Below are positions 48,955-61,350 of a stretch of 64,000 nt of DNA, piece after piece. Position 1 is the stretch's first letter. Every line of letters begins with the position of its first letter. The DNA comes from Acanthamoeba sp. SK_2022b (taxonomy: Eukaryota > Discosea > Longamoebia > Acanthamoebidae): the NCBI GenBank assembly GCA_027943245.1, contig JANDJZ010000017.1, positions 62,001 to 126,000 on the forward strand, read 5' to 3'. Under the pieces are notes generated by a model. That model had not been told where the DNA came from, did not search any database, and saw only the letters and a list, made by a program, of their open reading frames with translations. A program made the position numbers and the translations under genes.

Positions 48955-51058
48955 TTACTCTTCCTTGCTTGTGTGCATACCGAAGTGCTTCTTGATATTG
49001 GCTATAAGCTCGTCCTTCTTCTTGGGCATGCTTAGCTTCTTGTCCTTGCAGAACGCTCGCAGCTGGGCGACGGACAGACTTGCAAGGCTCGTCTTCGGAT
49101 TCTCCGAAGACGCCATCACCTGAAAGTCGGTGTCGACCAAGTCCACCGTATTGCTGCTTGTTGTCGTTTGGAGACCACACGTGAGCATAGATCGGCGCCT
49201 AAGGAAATGCAACAAAACGGGCCAGCGTACGCAGTTCTCGGACGCTTGATTGCCTTCTCTCCCACGGTGCCTTTTGCTGCCAGTGTGCTCGCGTCCATCG
49301 GCTTGGGCTGTTGCGAGGGTTAACAAATAGATTACGCTCGAAGGCTCGGGGCCAGTATACCCTCTTTGTCCCTAACTTGCGACCAGTTCGGTTAGCGGTT
49401 CCCTCTGCATCCTTAGCGCCGACGGAAGTATTCACCACAGTTTTGCCTAGAGAAGGGTCCGCATGAGATTACTCGCCAACTTAGTGTGCACGCACCAGAC
49501 CATTACCTGCAGGTTTGGGAAACGAGAGCGCGGTCGATGTGTTGGCGCGAAGCGGTTGATCTGGATTGGCCGATGGAACAGGAAGCCTAGTCGCTAGAGA
49601 CTCAATGTTGCCGGACTGTTCAAGGGTGCGTGGAGCATTGGGCGACCTCGAACTAGGAGGGTTGGGAGTAGGCGGAGCACCAACGAGCACGTTGGGCAAC
49701 TCTGCCGAGCCACTCGATGCACGCTTCATCAGCTCCGATGACGTCAACCAACTTGTGGTAGCAAAACGGGGGACCGTCGTGTCGTCCATGAACTTCAGCA
49801 ACGAGCCGTCGATCTGCACCCTTTGTTTTGAGTCACCGAACGCGTTGCACTGAGCGAGACAGTCGGGTACCTTATCAATACCGATACTGATGTCTTTGAG
49901 CTCGGCCAAGAAGGACTGAACAATCTCGCTCTTGCGCTGGCGTGTTTGAGCAGCGTTGTGTGTCATACCTATTTATGGATACACTTTGCTTGAGTTCAGC
50001 TCGTGCAAGATCAGGGGAGCATACCAGAGGCCAGCAAACAGCACAGCGGGTAGGTCATGGTGCGAAGCGAGCCCGCTCCCACCTTTACCCGCGCCCACGC
50101 CTCAATCGTTGTTGGCAGGCTGTAACCATACTGGTAGAGCAGAAACACGTTCAGCCACAAAGAGAGGGCCACTTCTAGCGAAACGTCATACCACTTCGGC
50201 CCAGTATTGGCGAATGTCTTGCTCCGCCGCGAACGCCTTGGTCGAGGAAAGCTTCTCCGTTACTGACTCGATGCTGGCTCCGTTGAGCGAAGGCAACACT
50301 ATGCAGTCAGCCAAGATGTGTTCGGTCTCTCGTTCAAGACAATCAGGCGCGTCTCGAGTGATTGCTTCGCCTTCGAGAAGATTGGACAGCTGTCCAACGA
50401 TTGTGCGTCACACGTCGGTCCGAGCCGAAAAGCGAACAGCAGACTCAGTACCTTCATTGGAGTCATGCGGCGAACCGACGCCTCGATGCTCAGGCACGCA
50501 ACGCCATCCGCACCAAGCTGGCACTCCTATTTAGTGAAGCAGTCGTAAGCAACAACCGAGCAAACAGACAGTGTGGTCTGGTACCATGTCAATTGTGTCA
50601 ACGAGCACAGGAGAGGAACTGGCAGACGGAAAGGTCTGCGTATCGGGAGAGCGAACGAACGTACACGAGTCCACACCGAACCAGCCGCGTTGGTTGAGGT
50701 GCACACGTAGCGCAAGCCTGAGGGCGCATTCCACAACAACTGACGGCACCCCTTCGTGTGCTTCGGAGCTATCCAGCACCACGCAGTCAAACTCGGAGAG
50801 AAGCTGCAGCAAGTCCCCGAATGAGACTGCCGGGACGCTGGACGGCCTGGCAGAGCAGATAACATAGAAAGATTCACCATCGTCGTGTAGCGGAGATGCA
50901 AGTAGTTTGTGTTCGTTCTGGAGTCGTCTGCATGCCCGCAGAGAGGCTTGCGGCCTCTTATTGTTAGTGTTGTTTGGTTTGGCGTGCGCCCATCCTGCGA
51001 GACTCGCGGAGAGGCCGAGGGTTGCAAAGTAGAGCTCCTTCCCCGCTTCTTTCTGCAT
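48955..51058 (-). CDS. SAP-domain protein of unknown function
   Basis: The last exon encodes VMASSENPKTSLASLSVAQL, then RAFCKDKKLSMPKKKDELIA and NIKKHF, a clear SAP (DNA/chromatin-binding helix-extended-helix) domain at the C-terminus; stop at 48955. Upstream exons, from ATG 51058 (MQKEAGKELYFATLGLSASL), give ESFYVICSARPSSVPAVSFG with DLLQLLSEFDCVVLDSSE, ECQLGADGVACLSIEASVRR, LSNLLEGEAITRDAPDCLE, AEQDIRQYWAEVYGYSLPTT and a Ser/Pro-rich linker. The N-terminal half looks folded with a Rossmann-like start, but I do not recognise it. It is not Ku70, which also ends in SAP, because the Ku core is absent and the protein is shorter. It is divergent from SmG. Confidence 0.6.
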
Positions 51059-51269
51059 GCCGGCTTCGATGTTAATCTGTAGCGGCTGCAGCCGGGAACT
51101 CGTCTTCCTCAGGTGCCGGCAAACCGTTCCTGCTAAAAAGCGAAAATGAAGGAATGGAGGAATGTGAGCCAGCACGCCCACATTTTCCTTACTTTTTCTT
51201 CTGTGCTGGCCCACATTCCTCCATTCGCTTGATATCAATCAATCCCCTCCACAAACACATATAAGCAAA

Positions 51270-51500
51270 ATGAGCAAGGCCGTCGGTCCCGATCTGAGGC
51301 GCTACATGGACAAGAAGCTTGCGATCAGGCTCAACGCGAATCGAAGGGTCTCGGGCATTCTTCGCGGTTTCGATCAATTTATGAATCTTGTCTTGGAGGA
51401 CACTGTGGAGGAGGTCTCGAGCACCGAGCGGAACGAGCTGGGGATGGTGGTAATCCGAGGGAATAGCGTGATTCTTATCGAACCACTCGAGAGGGCGTGA
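51270..51500 (+). CDS. SNRPG: Small nuclear ribonucleoprotein G (SmG)
   Basis: Intronless 76-residue frame. Sm1 motif: [20 protein letters not shown] with QFMNLVLED; Sm2 motif: [14 protein letters not shown]. The MSK start, the [10 protein letters not shown] helix and the LERA end are those of SmG rather than LSm7. It is a core ring component of spliceosomal snRNPs. It starts 211 bases from the divergent SAP-protein start and precedes PCNA on the same strand. Confidence 0.96.
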   Translation: MSKAVGPDLRRYMDKKLAIRLNANRRVSGILRGFDQFMNLVLEDTVEEVSSTERNELGMVVIRGNSVILIEPLERA

Positions 51501-51874
51501 GGCGACCAGCGATTGGGCCATGGATCAGACGATAACTATTTGACAACTTAGATTCGGTCCTAATTTCCACTGCTAATGAAATGAATCAGCCTTAAGGCGA
51601 GTGAGTGTGTGTTGATGGCATCGCTTCAGATAGTGCGCCTGATATCATTTCATCCATTCCCCTCCCCCTTTCTTTGTTGTTTTTCTTGTTGGCGGTAATT
51701 ACTTTTGTTCCGGTAAGTAATTCGGCACAACCGACCAATAACGGCTTCTTCTCCCGCCACAAAAACGCGGGAAAGGGTTTTGGCGGGACCACACACGACA
51801 AACAGACGAAAGGCATCGTTTGCCAACATTCCACCAAACCCCTTCACCTCGAACCACACACAGCACACAGAAAC
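51501..51874. other. Intergenic region containing the PCNA promoter
   Basis: The spacer between SmG and PCNA. The first half shows no feature. A pyrimidine-rich, T-rich patch (51650-51690) precedes a cluster of E2F-like sites, and an A/C-rich leader runs to the PCNA ATG. No ORF with gene-like codon use is present. Confidence 0.5.
51749..51788. promoter_or_regulatory. Cluster of E2F-like sites upstream of PCNA
   Basis: Three GC cores lie within 40 bases and roughly 90 to 125 bases upstream of the PCNA ATG: TTCTCCCGCC at 51749, GCGGGAAA at 51767 and TTTTGGCGGGA at 51778. Each fits TTTSSCGS or its complement. PCNA is a classic E2F target elsewhere; control here is inference. Confidence 0.5.
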
Positions 51875-52827
<953 letters not shown>

Positions 52828-52990
52828 ACACGGCTGCGACGCAGAGGAAGACGAAACGAGGGAGATCAAACGCAAGAGTTTTTGACGAGGGGAAAAGGCT
52901 AGCTTCAAGGAGAACAAGTGATTGTTTTCCTTTGTACGTAAACACAATCAACAACAGTAAATGATTTTCATTCACTTTTACATTATCCAT

Positions 52991-53342
52991 CTACACGCGA
53001 TCCTTCCTGTCGGTGTGTCGTGCAGCAGCAGCAGCATCCACAGGCTTGACGTAGCCGATTCGTTCAGCAGCGGTAGGCGATCTGTCAGGCGCCGCAACCC
53101 GCGGTGCCTCGTCTTCCTCTGCCTGGCGGAGCTGCGCCTCCTTGAAATCTTCCAGATCTTCAGGGCCCAGTTCGATCTTGTGTGGCCTTGGGCGCAGCAT
53201 TGCCTGCGCTCTTGCTGCTCTCGAGCTTTGTCGTCAAGTTTTTCCCGCCAAGAGCAGCCGGCCATTTTGCCTGCTGCTGCCGGTTGTCCTTTTGCCTGCC
53301 GCGTTGGCCGGCTCTGGCTGGCGCACCGCGAGAGCACTTCAT
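52991..53342 (-). CDS. Possible small charged protein, structure unresolved
   Basis: A frame ending at 52991 reads IELGPEDLEDFKEAQLRQAE then EDEAPRVAAPDRSPTAAERI and ends ARHTDRKDRV. It shows gene-like codon use and a plausible acidic helix. Upstream, a separate frame from ATG 53342 is Gly/Arg/Gln/Lys-rich (MKCSRGAPARAGQRGRQKDN). The two could be exons, but I could not find one consistent in-phase splice. Its start lies 35 bases from the divergent Hop1-like gene. Not recognised. Confidence 0.3.
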
Positions 53343-53377
53343 ATTTCTTATCGCCTTGCCTCTAACACACGCCCAAA

Positions 53378-56300
53378 ATGGTATTCAACCACAGGCAAGC
53401 GTTGTTATATCTGCGCCGACTTACTCACGTCACCTTGCCTTTTAGACTACCCTGAAGCTTGCAACGGAAACGCCCACCGAAGTGCAATCCCTGGTACGCT
53501 ACTCACCGTTACGGCGCTACATCCAAGTTTTACTCACTAGCAGCGACAACTTTCGTCTTGCTACCCTTAGAGCCTAATGCGCAACCTGCTGCGCGTACGT
53601 ATCTTTACCATCATCGCACCCTCCCTTCTTCACACTGACCAGCTTGTTGTTTGGCCTACTAGACCGCAATCAGCAGCATCAGCTACCTCCGGTATGTCTT
53701 TCCTCACCTTCACCCTTCGCTTTAGCGGCGCTCACTCACGCTCCCTTTACAGTCACCTTTTCCCCGAAGGTACGAACTTGCGTGAATGGATAGGTTTCTC
53801 CGTTCGCTTGTTCATCGCCGCCTGAACAGAATGTTTCACCGACAAGAGCTTGGCTGGCATCCACATCAAAAGTCTTCTTCCCAACAACAAAGAGGTGCGC
53901 AAGCTAGCCCGTTCGCTCGGCTGCGTAAGCCGCCTTCCCAGAAACTCATCGATGCGCATCGTCCTCAGGCAGGGACCCTGTGCAGGTGGTACGTAAGCAA
54001 ACACGTCGCTTCTTCGCGTTACTTAGTCGCTGACATCGCGCATCGGATCGTCAATCGGTGGCGCTATTTAGGCTCGAAGGTACGGCCGTTTGCATTCGCT
54101 ACTCGTCATTACTTGCAGACACTTGAACGGTTTTTTGACTACAGAGGGCGTTTTCGAAGCACTCTCACGCAAATACCTTCGGTACATGCGCTATGCCCAC
54201 TGACCCTCTCATTCTCTAAGCGCCCAGAACTAACTTAGCCCTGTAGAGCGTTGGTACGGTTTACGCGCGTTCATGAGACAGCGCTCCAGCACTAACTCCG
54301 AACCTCTTGTTATTTCATCAAAGCTTTTTGGCATCTACCTGGTACCCTTTCCTCTGCGCTATCTCAAGCCGTTGGCACCGACTAACGTTCGCCCCCTCAG
54401 GATCCAGAGAATGAGAACTCACTGATTGAGTGTTACAACTGTGCGCCTGCTACGACTCTCTGGCTGTCATCTACTTGCTTACCTGTCACTTTTCCTAGTC
54501 CGGTTCGTGTATCAGAACGAAGATATCGTGATGAAGCTTAGCCAAACTGAAGGAGGAGTCAAGAGAAAGAACGCAGACATCCACTCCAGCAAGTTCACCA
54601 AGGATCAGATCAAACGCTCAGTACGCTGCTATGGGTCCTTCTCGTAGAATGTGTATGTGCATTCGCAGCACTCAAACCTTCTGTTCTTGTCTCAGACTGT
54701 CGCCTGTCTGCGCAACTTGGTACGACGTACCTGTTTAGGTGCTTGTCATCATGACTCTCTCATAATTAATTCTCTTGCAGGTTCAACTGTCGCAGACCCT
54801 CAAACCCTTGCCCGCAACTGAGCGTTACTTGCAGATGAAGTACGTGTCCTCGTTCATGCGCGTTCGTTGTGCGAGACAAATGGCAAGCACTAACTGGTGA
54901 CTGTCTCCTCTTCAAGAATTCTCTACTACGACAAGGTCACTCCAATCGAGTATGAGCCGAAGTACTTCAAGCAGGCAACTTGGGAAGAACCCTTCGTCTT
55001 CGACTCGTCTCCTGGTATCTTATGGCACTTGACGCATTGCCACGTGGGTTCTGACAACTTACTTCGGGGTCTCATCAGTCAAGATTAAGGTTGGCGAGAT
55101 AGCTACCCCTTACCATACTCTGTCAATGCGGCTCAGGACGGTACCGTGTGCCCTTTAAGTCGCTCCTCAAAACCCTAGGTTGCCGCGAGCGTCCCTTACC
55201 TAGAACGCTCTTAAGACGATCGATCTGTTCGAAGACGATGGGGAGGGTAAGAGCGCCTTTCCGGTGAATGAGCCCAACAAGGAGTACAACGTTGAGGAAA
55301 GCTCGGATGAAGAAGGTGAGTTCCTTGTGATGGCTTGCGCCTTAACTGTAGTGTTGAGCTCTTTGTCTCTCAGCAGAAGATTCACCTGAAGCCACACCGG
55401 AGAAGACTCACAACGACGAAGAACAATATACGGCCGTTAAGGGCACAGTACAGGCTGCAGGGATCGCCAAACTATCCTTCATCAAGAACAAGTTCCCGAA
55501 GCTATCCGATCTAGATATCAATCGTGCGTCCCCACAGCACAGGCCTTCACGAGCCTCAGTTCTAATGTAATCTATGCAATCTGCAGGCTTTTTCGTTCGG
55601 ATGGTCCAGGACAAGGTCCTTCAACTCAAGGACGGAGAGTACAAGATCTTCTCTAACACATCGCCTGCTCGTCCCCCTGCGCCTTCTCGTCCTCCCGCCC
55701 CTGCGCCCGCCCACATCGCCGAAGAGATATACCAGGCGTACGATCCTCACCTTCTCTGGCATCAGCCTGGACCTTGAACTCATATTGCTCTTCTGGTCAT
55801 TCAGAGCTCTCAGCGCGCTGGCCACTGAAGAATATATGACTGTCCCTAAGTTGCGCTCACTGGTACCTCTCTCTGCTCCTTCACCGGGCGGACACTGATA
55901 CATCTCTGCCACTCAGCTTGGCCAAAGCAAAGTCACTGCAAGTCTCGCAAGGGTACACCGCTTTCTCTCCTCAAACATGTCCACACTCACATCTCGACCG
56001 TGTCAGGAACTGATGCATAGGCTCGAAGAAGAAGGCCTCGTCAGCCACTTGAGCAGTGGCAACAAGGGTACGATCGACAACACGCCACTCCAGAATGATA
56101 ATAACAAGGATCCGCATGCTCTTCTAGGACGCAAGGTGCTCCACAAGGCCAGCGAGTCTGCCGCGAACCCGGCAAGTCCGCACAACGAGGTGCGTACCTC
56201 GATGCGTCGACTCGCCTCAAGCTCTTCCTGTTGTACCCGGATCGGTAACTGTAAGACCTCATAGAGGCGCTTGTCTGCCAAGAGGAACCGTGCCGGGCAG

Positions 56301-56423
56301 CAGCTTGCGCTACGGGGCCTCGAGCTGGCCGACTCGCAGGACAACGAAGGCACACCGGTCAAGTGCAGCAAGACCGCCGAACCCCTTGCCCAAAAGCGCA
56401 GGAAGATCGATAAAGAAGAATAA
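53378..56423 (+). CDS. HOP1: HORMA-domain meiotic chromosome-axis protein (Hop1/ASY1/HORMAD-like)
   Basis: Assembles the meiotic chromosome axis and promotes interhomolog recombination. The first coding exon appears to be only the ATG at 53378, followed by an intron ending TTTTAG at 53445, then TTLKLATETPTEVQSL. HORMA core: VRKLARSLG, NEDIVMKLSQTEGGVKRKNA, VACLRNLVQLSQTLKPLPAT with ERYLQMKILYYDKVTPIEYE and PKYFK, a strong match to Hop1/ASY1 (TLKPLP...L.YYD..TP..Y.P). After an acidic linker, FFVRMVQDKVLQLKDGEYKI, HIAEEIYQALSALATEEYMT and ELMHRLEEEGLVSHLS fit a winged-helix module. The Lys/Arg-rich tail ends KRRKIDKEE. Many 60-120 base introns interrupt it; some middle exon edges (54240-54480) are uncertain. 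Confidence 0.78.
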
Positions 56424-56554
56424 GAAGGCCGGACACAGTCGTGCGCGCGGACAGGGAAAGCCGGCGCGGTGTAATTTCTGCGAACTTTTCTCAACACTTT
56501 CTTTTTTGTTGGCCATAATTTGCACAACCTTTTCTTCCCCTACTGCAAGAACGA

Positions 56555-59043
56555 GATGAGCGGCATCACGCCCGAATTAGTGGAGGAAATAGCACCTAAG
56601 GTCTCTAAGGCATTGGATCTCAGCAATGTGAACACAACGCTCACTCAGCAGATAGCCACCCTTGCATTGGCGCACCAAGATTTCGATCAATTTCGAGATG
56701 AATGCAACAAGAGGTTCTCAGTTAAACAGGCGATCGCCCTGAAGGAGGTGCATCAAAAGGTTTTGGCACGAAAGCGCCCGGGGGCGTCCGTGGCAAGCTT
56801 TGCCGAGTTCACGGACAAGGCGGAGACACTGCAGCCCGCGCAAGCTGTCGCGGGCGGCCTACAACGAAAGGAAATGGGAGAGGTAACCGCAATCATCCTA
56901 ATGGTCACTGGAGTGTCTCTTCGTTCTTCATCTTACCTCGATTTCCATCACCAGGAGCGCCCAACGTTCAAGAAACCAGACACCAAAGGCTCGCTGCTGG
57001 GCCTTGACCGGCTGGCAGCGGTGAAGCGACAGGAGCGTGAGGAGAGGGAGAAGAAGGAGAGGGAGCAAGCTGCGAAGCGACCTCGCCTCGCCGATGAAGA
57101 CGACGACTTTGCCAAGCCCACCGCAGGCGACTTGCGACGACGGAACTACCGAGACAAGGCATCGGGCGCTGACACGCCCTCCCATCCCGGTGGCGTAGAT
57201 CAGGCGGCGCTCAATCGCATCGCCGAGCGCGACCGGCGAGCGAGGGACAGCAGGAGTGGCAGCAGCCGCTGGGATTCGCGAGAATCGGCCCGGAGGGAAG
57301 GCGGCGGTGGAAGGGGCTACGATGGAGACAGGGGACGCGACCGCGGGAGTCGAAGCAACAGGGACTGGGATGAGCGGGAGAGGGAGAGGCGGGAGCAGGA
57401 GGCACGGCTCGAAGAGGAGTGGGAGAACCGACCCAAGCGCGGCCCTCGCGTGCCCGTGGCGGAGACGCCTCGCGGGTACGACCGAGGCGACTCCTCGACC
57501 ACCGCCTACGGCCGCACGCCCAGCCGCACGCCAGCGCGCACACCCTCGCACGGCGGTGCCACACCCCGGCGCCCGGTTCGTTCGACTCCGCGAAGGTAGG
57601 CCTGACCTTCTCGTCACCACCATTGCTCCTTGCTCCATGCTGTGCATTACGTAGTGATTGACGATCCTCTCGTGTCGCATAGGGAAGCGATTGGGGCCGA
57701 CGAGTACGAGGGCTACGAGCGAGAGTACGAGCGAGAGCTCTACGGCGAAGAGGCGGCAGATGACGACAAGAACTACTTCATGGGCGACGAGGAGAAGTTC
57801 AAGAAAATGGAGGAGGAGATTGCGCGCAAGCAGGTGGAGCAGCTCAAGAAGAAATACAACGAGAAACACGAGGACGCCCGGCGGTGGGAGGAGACGCAGC
57901 TCCTCATCTCCGGCGTGGTGATGCAGCGATCGGTGGAGACCGAGTTCGAGGAGGACGAGGAGAAGCGGGTGTCGCTGCTCGTGCACGACATCAAGCCGCC
58001 CTTCCTCGACGGCCGGGTGGCGCACACCACGCAGCAGACGATGGTGTCGGCCGTGAAGGACCCCACCTCCGATCTTGCCGTGCTCGCGCGCAAGGGCTCG
58101 CAGGTGGTGCGTGAGCAGCGCGAGCTGAAGGACCGCATGAAGTCGCAGGACAAGCACTGGGACATCCACGGCAAGCGCATCGCGTCGGCCATGGGCGTCA
58201 AGACCACGTCCTCCGAGGAGGGTACCGCGCAGGCGATGCGCGAGGACGGCGAGGTCGACTACAGGGCCTCGAGCCGCTTCGCCGACCACATGCAGGAGCA
58301 GTCGCAGGCCGTCTCCGCCTTTGCCATGTCCAAGACCATCAAGCAGCAGCGCGAGTACTTGCCCATCTTCCAGGTAAAGTCGTGCTCATCACCTCATGCC
58401 CGTGCTTTTGGCTTTCATTTAGCACACATACTCACACACATCAACCCAACTCGCTGCGCCACACGTTCAGATCCGCGAGCAACTGATGAGCGTCATCCGG
58501 GAACACAACGTGATCGTGATCGTCGGAGAGACAGGGTCGGGTAAGACGACGCAGCTCACGCAGTACCTCCACGAAGACGGCTTCACCAAGTGGGGCCGCG
58601 TCGGATGCACGCAGCCGCGTCGTGTGGCCGCCATGTCCGTCGCCAAGCGTGTCTCCGAGGAGATGGGCACCAAACTGGGCGACCTCGTCGGCTACTCCAT
58701 TCGATTCGAGGACTGCACTTCCGACAAGACAGGTACATCCACCGCCTCATCGCTACGCAGCCCTGGGAACAGAAGGTCTAACTCCTCTGCTCGTGGTTGG
58801 CTGATATTTGCACCGCAGTGATTAAGTACATGACGGACGGTGTGCTCCTGCGCGAGTCCCTGCACGCCGGCGATTTGGACGAGTACTCGGCCGTGGTGAT
58901 GGACGAAGCGCATGAGCGTTCTCTCCACACCGACGTGCTCTTTGGCATCCTCAAGAAGGTGGTCGCCGCCGACTTCAAGCTGATCGTCACCTCCGCCACC
59001 CTCGTACGCCTCCGGCCCGCACTACTTCCCGCCGCGTGGCTGG

Positions 59044-59100
<57 letters not shown>

Positions 59101-60939
59101 CGTGCGTGCGTGTGTGACTAACCAGTCGCGCTTCCTGCAGGACGCCGAGAAATTTTCGCAGTACTTCGGCAACGTGCCCGTCTTCCACATTCCGGGCCGC
59201 ACCTTCCCCGTCGACGTACTGGTACGCTGGCCCGGCCCCATTAATGTTATTGCGTCTTAACTTACATCGACGTGTGAGTGCAGTGGGCCAAGACGCCGGT
59301 GGACGATTATGTGGAGGGCGCGGTGAAGCAGGCAATCACCATTCACTTGTCGCATCCGCCTGGCGACATCCTCATCTTCATGACCGGCCAAGAGGACATC
59401 GAAGTCACCTGTACCCTCATGGCCGAACGTCTCAAGCAGATCGGCGACGACGTGCCGCCTATAGCCATCCTTCCCATCTACTCCCAGCTGCCCGCCGACC
59501 TCCAGGTAATCCTTCGCACTCTGCATACAATTTGCCTTTTACCTGAAGAAGGGGAGAGAAAGCCATGCAGCGTTGCTTACCTTGCAAGCTCTGCTTTGGT
59601 GGGTGCGTGCGTGCGTTGAACGCAGGCCAAGATTTTCCAGCGCACAGACAGTGGGGAGCGCAAGTGCATCGTGGCCACCAACATCGCCGAGACTTCGCTG
59701 ACGGTGGATGGCATCATCTATGTGATTGACACGGGGTACTGCAAGCTCAAGATGTACAACCCGCGCATCGCCATGGACGCCCTCCAGATCACGCCCATCT
59801 CGCGTGCCAACGCCAATCAGCGTGCCGGCCGTGCCGGGCGCACGGGTCCGGGCCACTGCTGGCGGCTGTACACCGAGAACGCCTACTGGCACGAGATGCT
59901 CGACAGCACAATCCCCGAGATCCAGCGTACGAACCTGGGCAACGTGGTGCTGCTGCTCAAGTCGCTCGGCATCGACAACCTGCTCGAGTTCAACTTCATG
60001 GACGCGCCACCGCAGGACAACATCATCAACTCGCTGTACGGCCTGTGGGTGCTCGGCTGCCTGGACAACACAGGCGGGCTCACCCCGCTCGGGCGGAAGA
60101 TGGTGGAGTTCCCGCTGGACCCGCCGCTGTCGAAGATGCTGATCATGGGAGAGCAGGAGGGCTGCTCAGCCGAGATCCTCACGATTGTGTCGATGCTCTC
60201 GGTGCCCAACGTGTTCTTCCGGCCCAAGGGGCGCGAGGAGGAGGCCGACCGCAAGCGGGAGCACTTCTCGGTGGTGGAGTCGGACCACCTGACGCTGCTC
60301 CACGTGTACCAGCAGTGGAAGCACAACCACTACTCGGGCCAGTGGTGCACGGAGCACTACGTGCACGTCAAGGCCATGCGCAAGGTGCGCGAGATCCGCA
60401 CGCAGCTGCTCGACATCATGAAGCAGCAGAAGATGGAGTACGTCTCGTGCGGCACCGAGTGGGACATCGTGCGCAAGGTCATCTGCAGCGCCTACTTCTC
60501 CAACGCCGCCAAGCTCAAGGGGATCGGCCAGTATGTCAACCTCCGTAACGGCATGCCCTGCCACCTCCACCCGTCCTCGGCCCTCTTCGGTTCCGGCACC
60601 ACCCCGGACTACATCGTCTACCACGAGCTCGTCATGACGACCAAGGAGTACATGCGGGTTGTGACCGCCGTCGACCCCGAGTGGCTCGCCGAGCTCGGCC
60701 CCATGTTCTTCTCCCTCAACCTCTCCCACATGGACCGGCTCAAGAAGAGACAGCGCGAGAAGGAGGAGAAGCAGGATATGGAAGAGGAGCTGCAGATCCG
60801 GATGGAACGCGAGAAGCTTGAAAAGATGAAAGAGGACCTCGAGGCCAAGCAGAAGAGCAAGAAGGCCTTCCGCCTCGCCACCCCCGGTCGCCGAGAGCCT
60901 GGCACGCCCCGGAGGACCCCGGCCCGTTTCGGTCTGTGA
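56555..60939 (+). CDS. DHX38: DEAH-box splicing helicase PRP16/DHX38
   Basis: RNA-dependent ATPase that remodels the spliceosome between the two catalytic steps. From ATG 56555, a helical start ([20 protein letters not shown]), a long RS/RE-rich, R-T-P repeat region ([10 protein letters not shown]), and a linker ending [14 protein letters not shown]. Helicase motifs: [10 protein letters not shown] (I), [11 protein letters not shown] (Ia), DEAHERS (II), VTSATL (III), FMTGQEDIE (IV), [14 protein letters not shown] (V) and [13 protein letters not shown] (VI). The winged-helix, ratchet and OB regions follow. The protein ends [10 protein letters not shown], which is characteristic of DHX38 rather than PRP2, PRP22 or PRP43. 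AATAAA at 60992 lies 53 bases after the stop. Confidence 0.96.
59045..59114 (+). repeat. (GT)n microsatellite in a PRP16 intron
   Basis: A (TG)n run of about 25 units followed by several CGTG units, inside the intron after the VTSATL exon and ending just before the acceptor CTTCCTGCAG. Confidence 0.93.
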
Positions 60940-60991
60940 ACTCGCTCCTCCTCTCCCTGGCCGCTGTACATAACCTTGAAGCTCCCCCGAG

Positions 60992-60997
60992 AATAAA
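60992..60997 (+). terminator. Polyadenylation signal of PRP16
   Basis: AATAAA, 53 bases downstream of the PRP16 TGA stop and before an intergenic tandem duplication. The position and context fit the 3' end signal. Confidence 0.55.
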
Positions 60998-61051
60998 GCG
61001 GAAGGCCCAAAGCCATCATATTTGCCTGCTTCCTGCGCTGAGGGAAATTTC

Positions 61052-61285
61052 ACGCAGGTGACCCTAGGAGAACAGGCGTGATAACCTCGATGTTCACCTA
61101 GATGTTCAAGTGCACATACCGTGAACGGGTGCAGTGAGTATGCTTTTATGGAAGTGGAGGTGACAATAGTACGCAGGTGACCCAGTAGCACAGGCTTGAT
61201 CACAAGGTGCCGCTAGATGTTCAAGTGCACACACCGTGAACGGGTGCAATGAGTATGCTTTTATGGAAGTGGAGGTTACAACCAG
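61052..61285 (+). repeat. Tandem 115-base duplication in an upstream region
   Basis: Two copies with a 115-base period. The shared core (copy starts TAGATGTTCAAG at 61099 and 61214) continues through CCGTGAACGGGTGCA and TTTATGGAAGTGGAGGT with few differences. The 5' part (CGCAGGTGACCC) also recurs (about 61054 and 61171), and a third partial start (GAGTACGC) stands at 61288. The array ends 15 bases before a TATA box. Confidence 0.9.
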
Positions 61286-61300
61286 GGAGTACGCAACCAG

Positions 61301-61308
61301 TATAAAGG
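61301..61308 (+). promoter_or_regulatory. TATA box of the heptad-cysteine gene
   Basis: TATAAAGG, 50 bases upstream of the ATG at 61351, with an A/C-rich leader between. It is one of the few clear TATA elements in the window. Confidence 0.6.
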
Positions 61309-61350
61309 GAGAACAAAATCCACCAGCCGACAATCAAACAAACGCGCACC

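Noticed and set aside
48955..51058. Ku70 as identity of the SAP-domain gene
   Set aside because: Only the C-terminal SAP domain agrees; no Ku beta-barrel core motif is visible and the protein is too short.
56928..58289. 453-codon minus-strand frame opposite PRP16
   Set aside because: Shadow of GC-rich sense codons; the sense strand carries the conserved PRP16 sequence with all helicase motifs downstream.
60166..61203. 345-codon minus-strand frame opposite the PRP16 C-terminus
   Set aside because: Antisense of a conserved coding exon; composition (Leu/Val/Gly/His) is typical of such shadows and no motif is seen.
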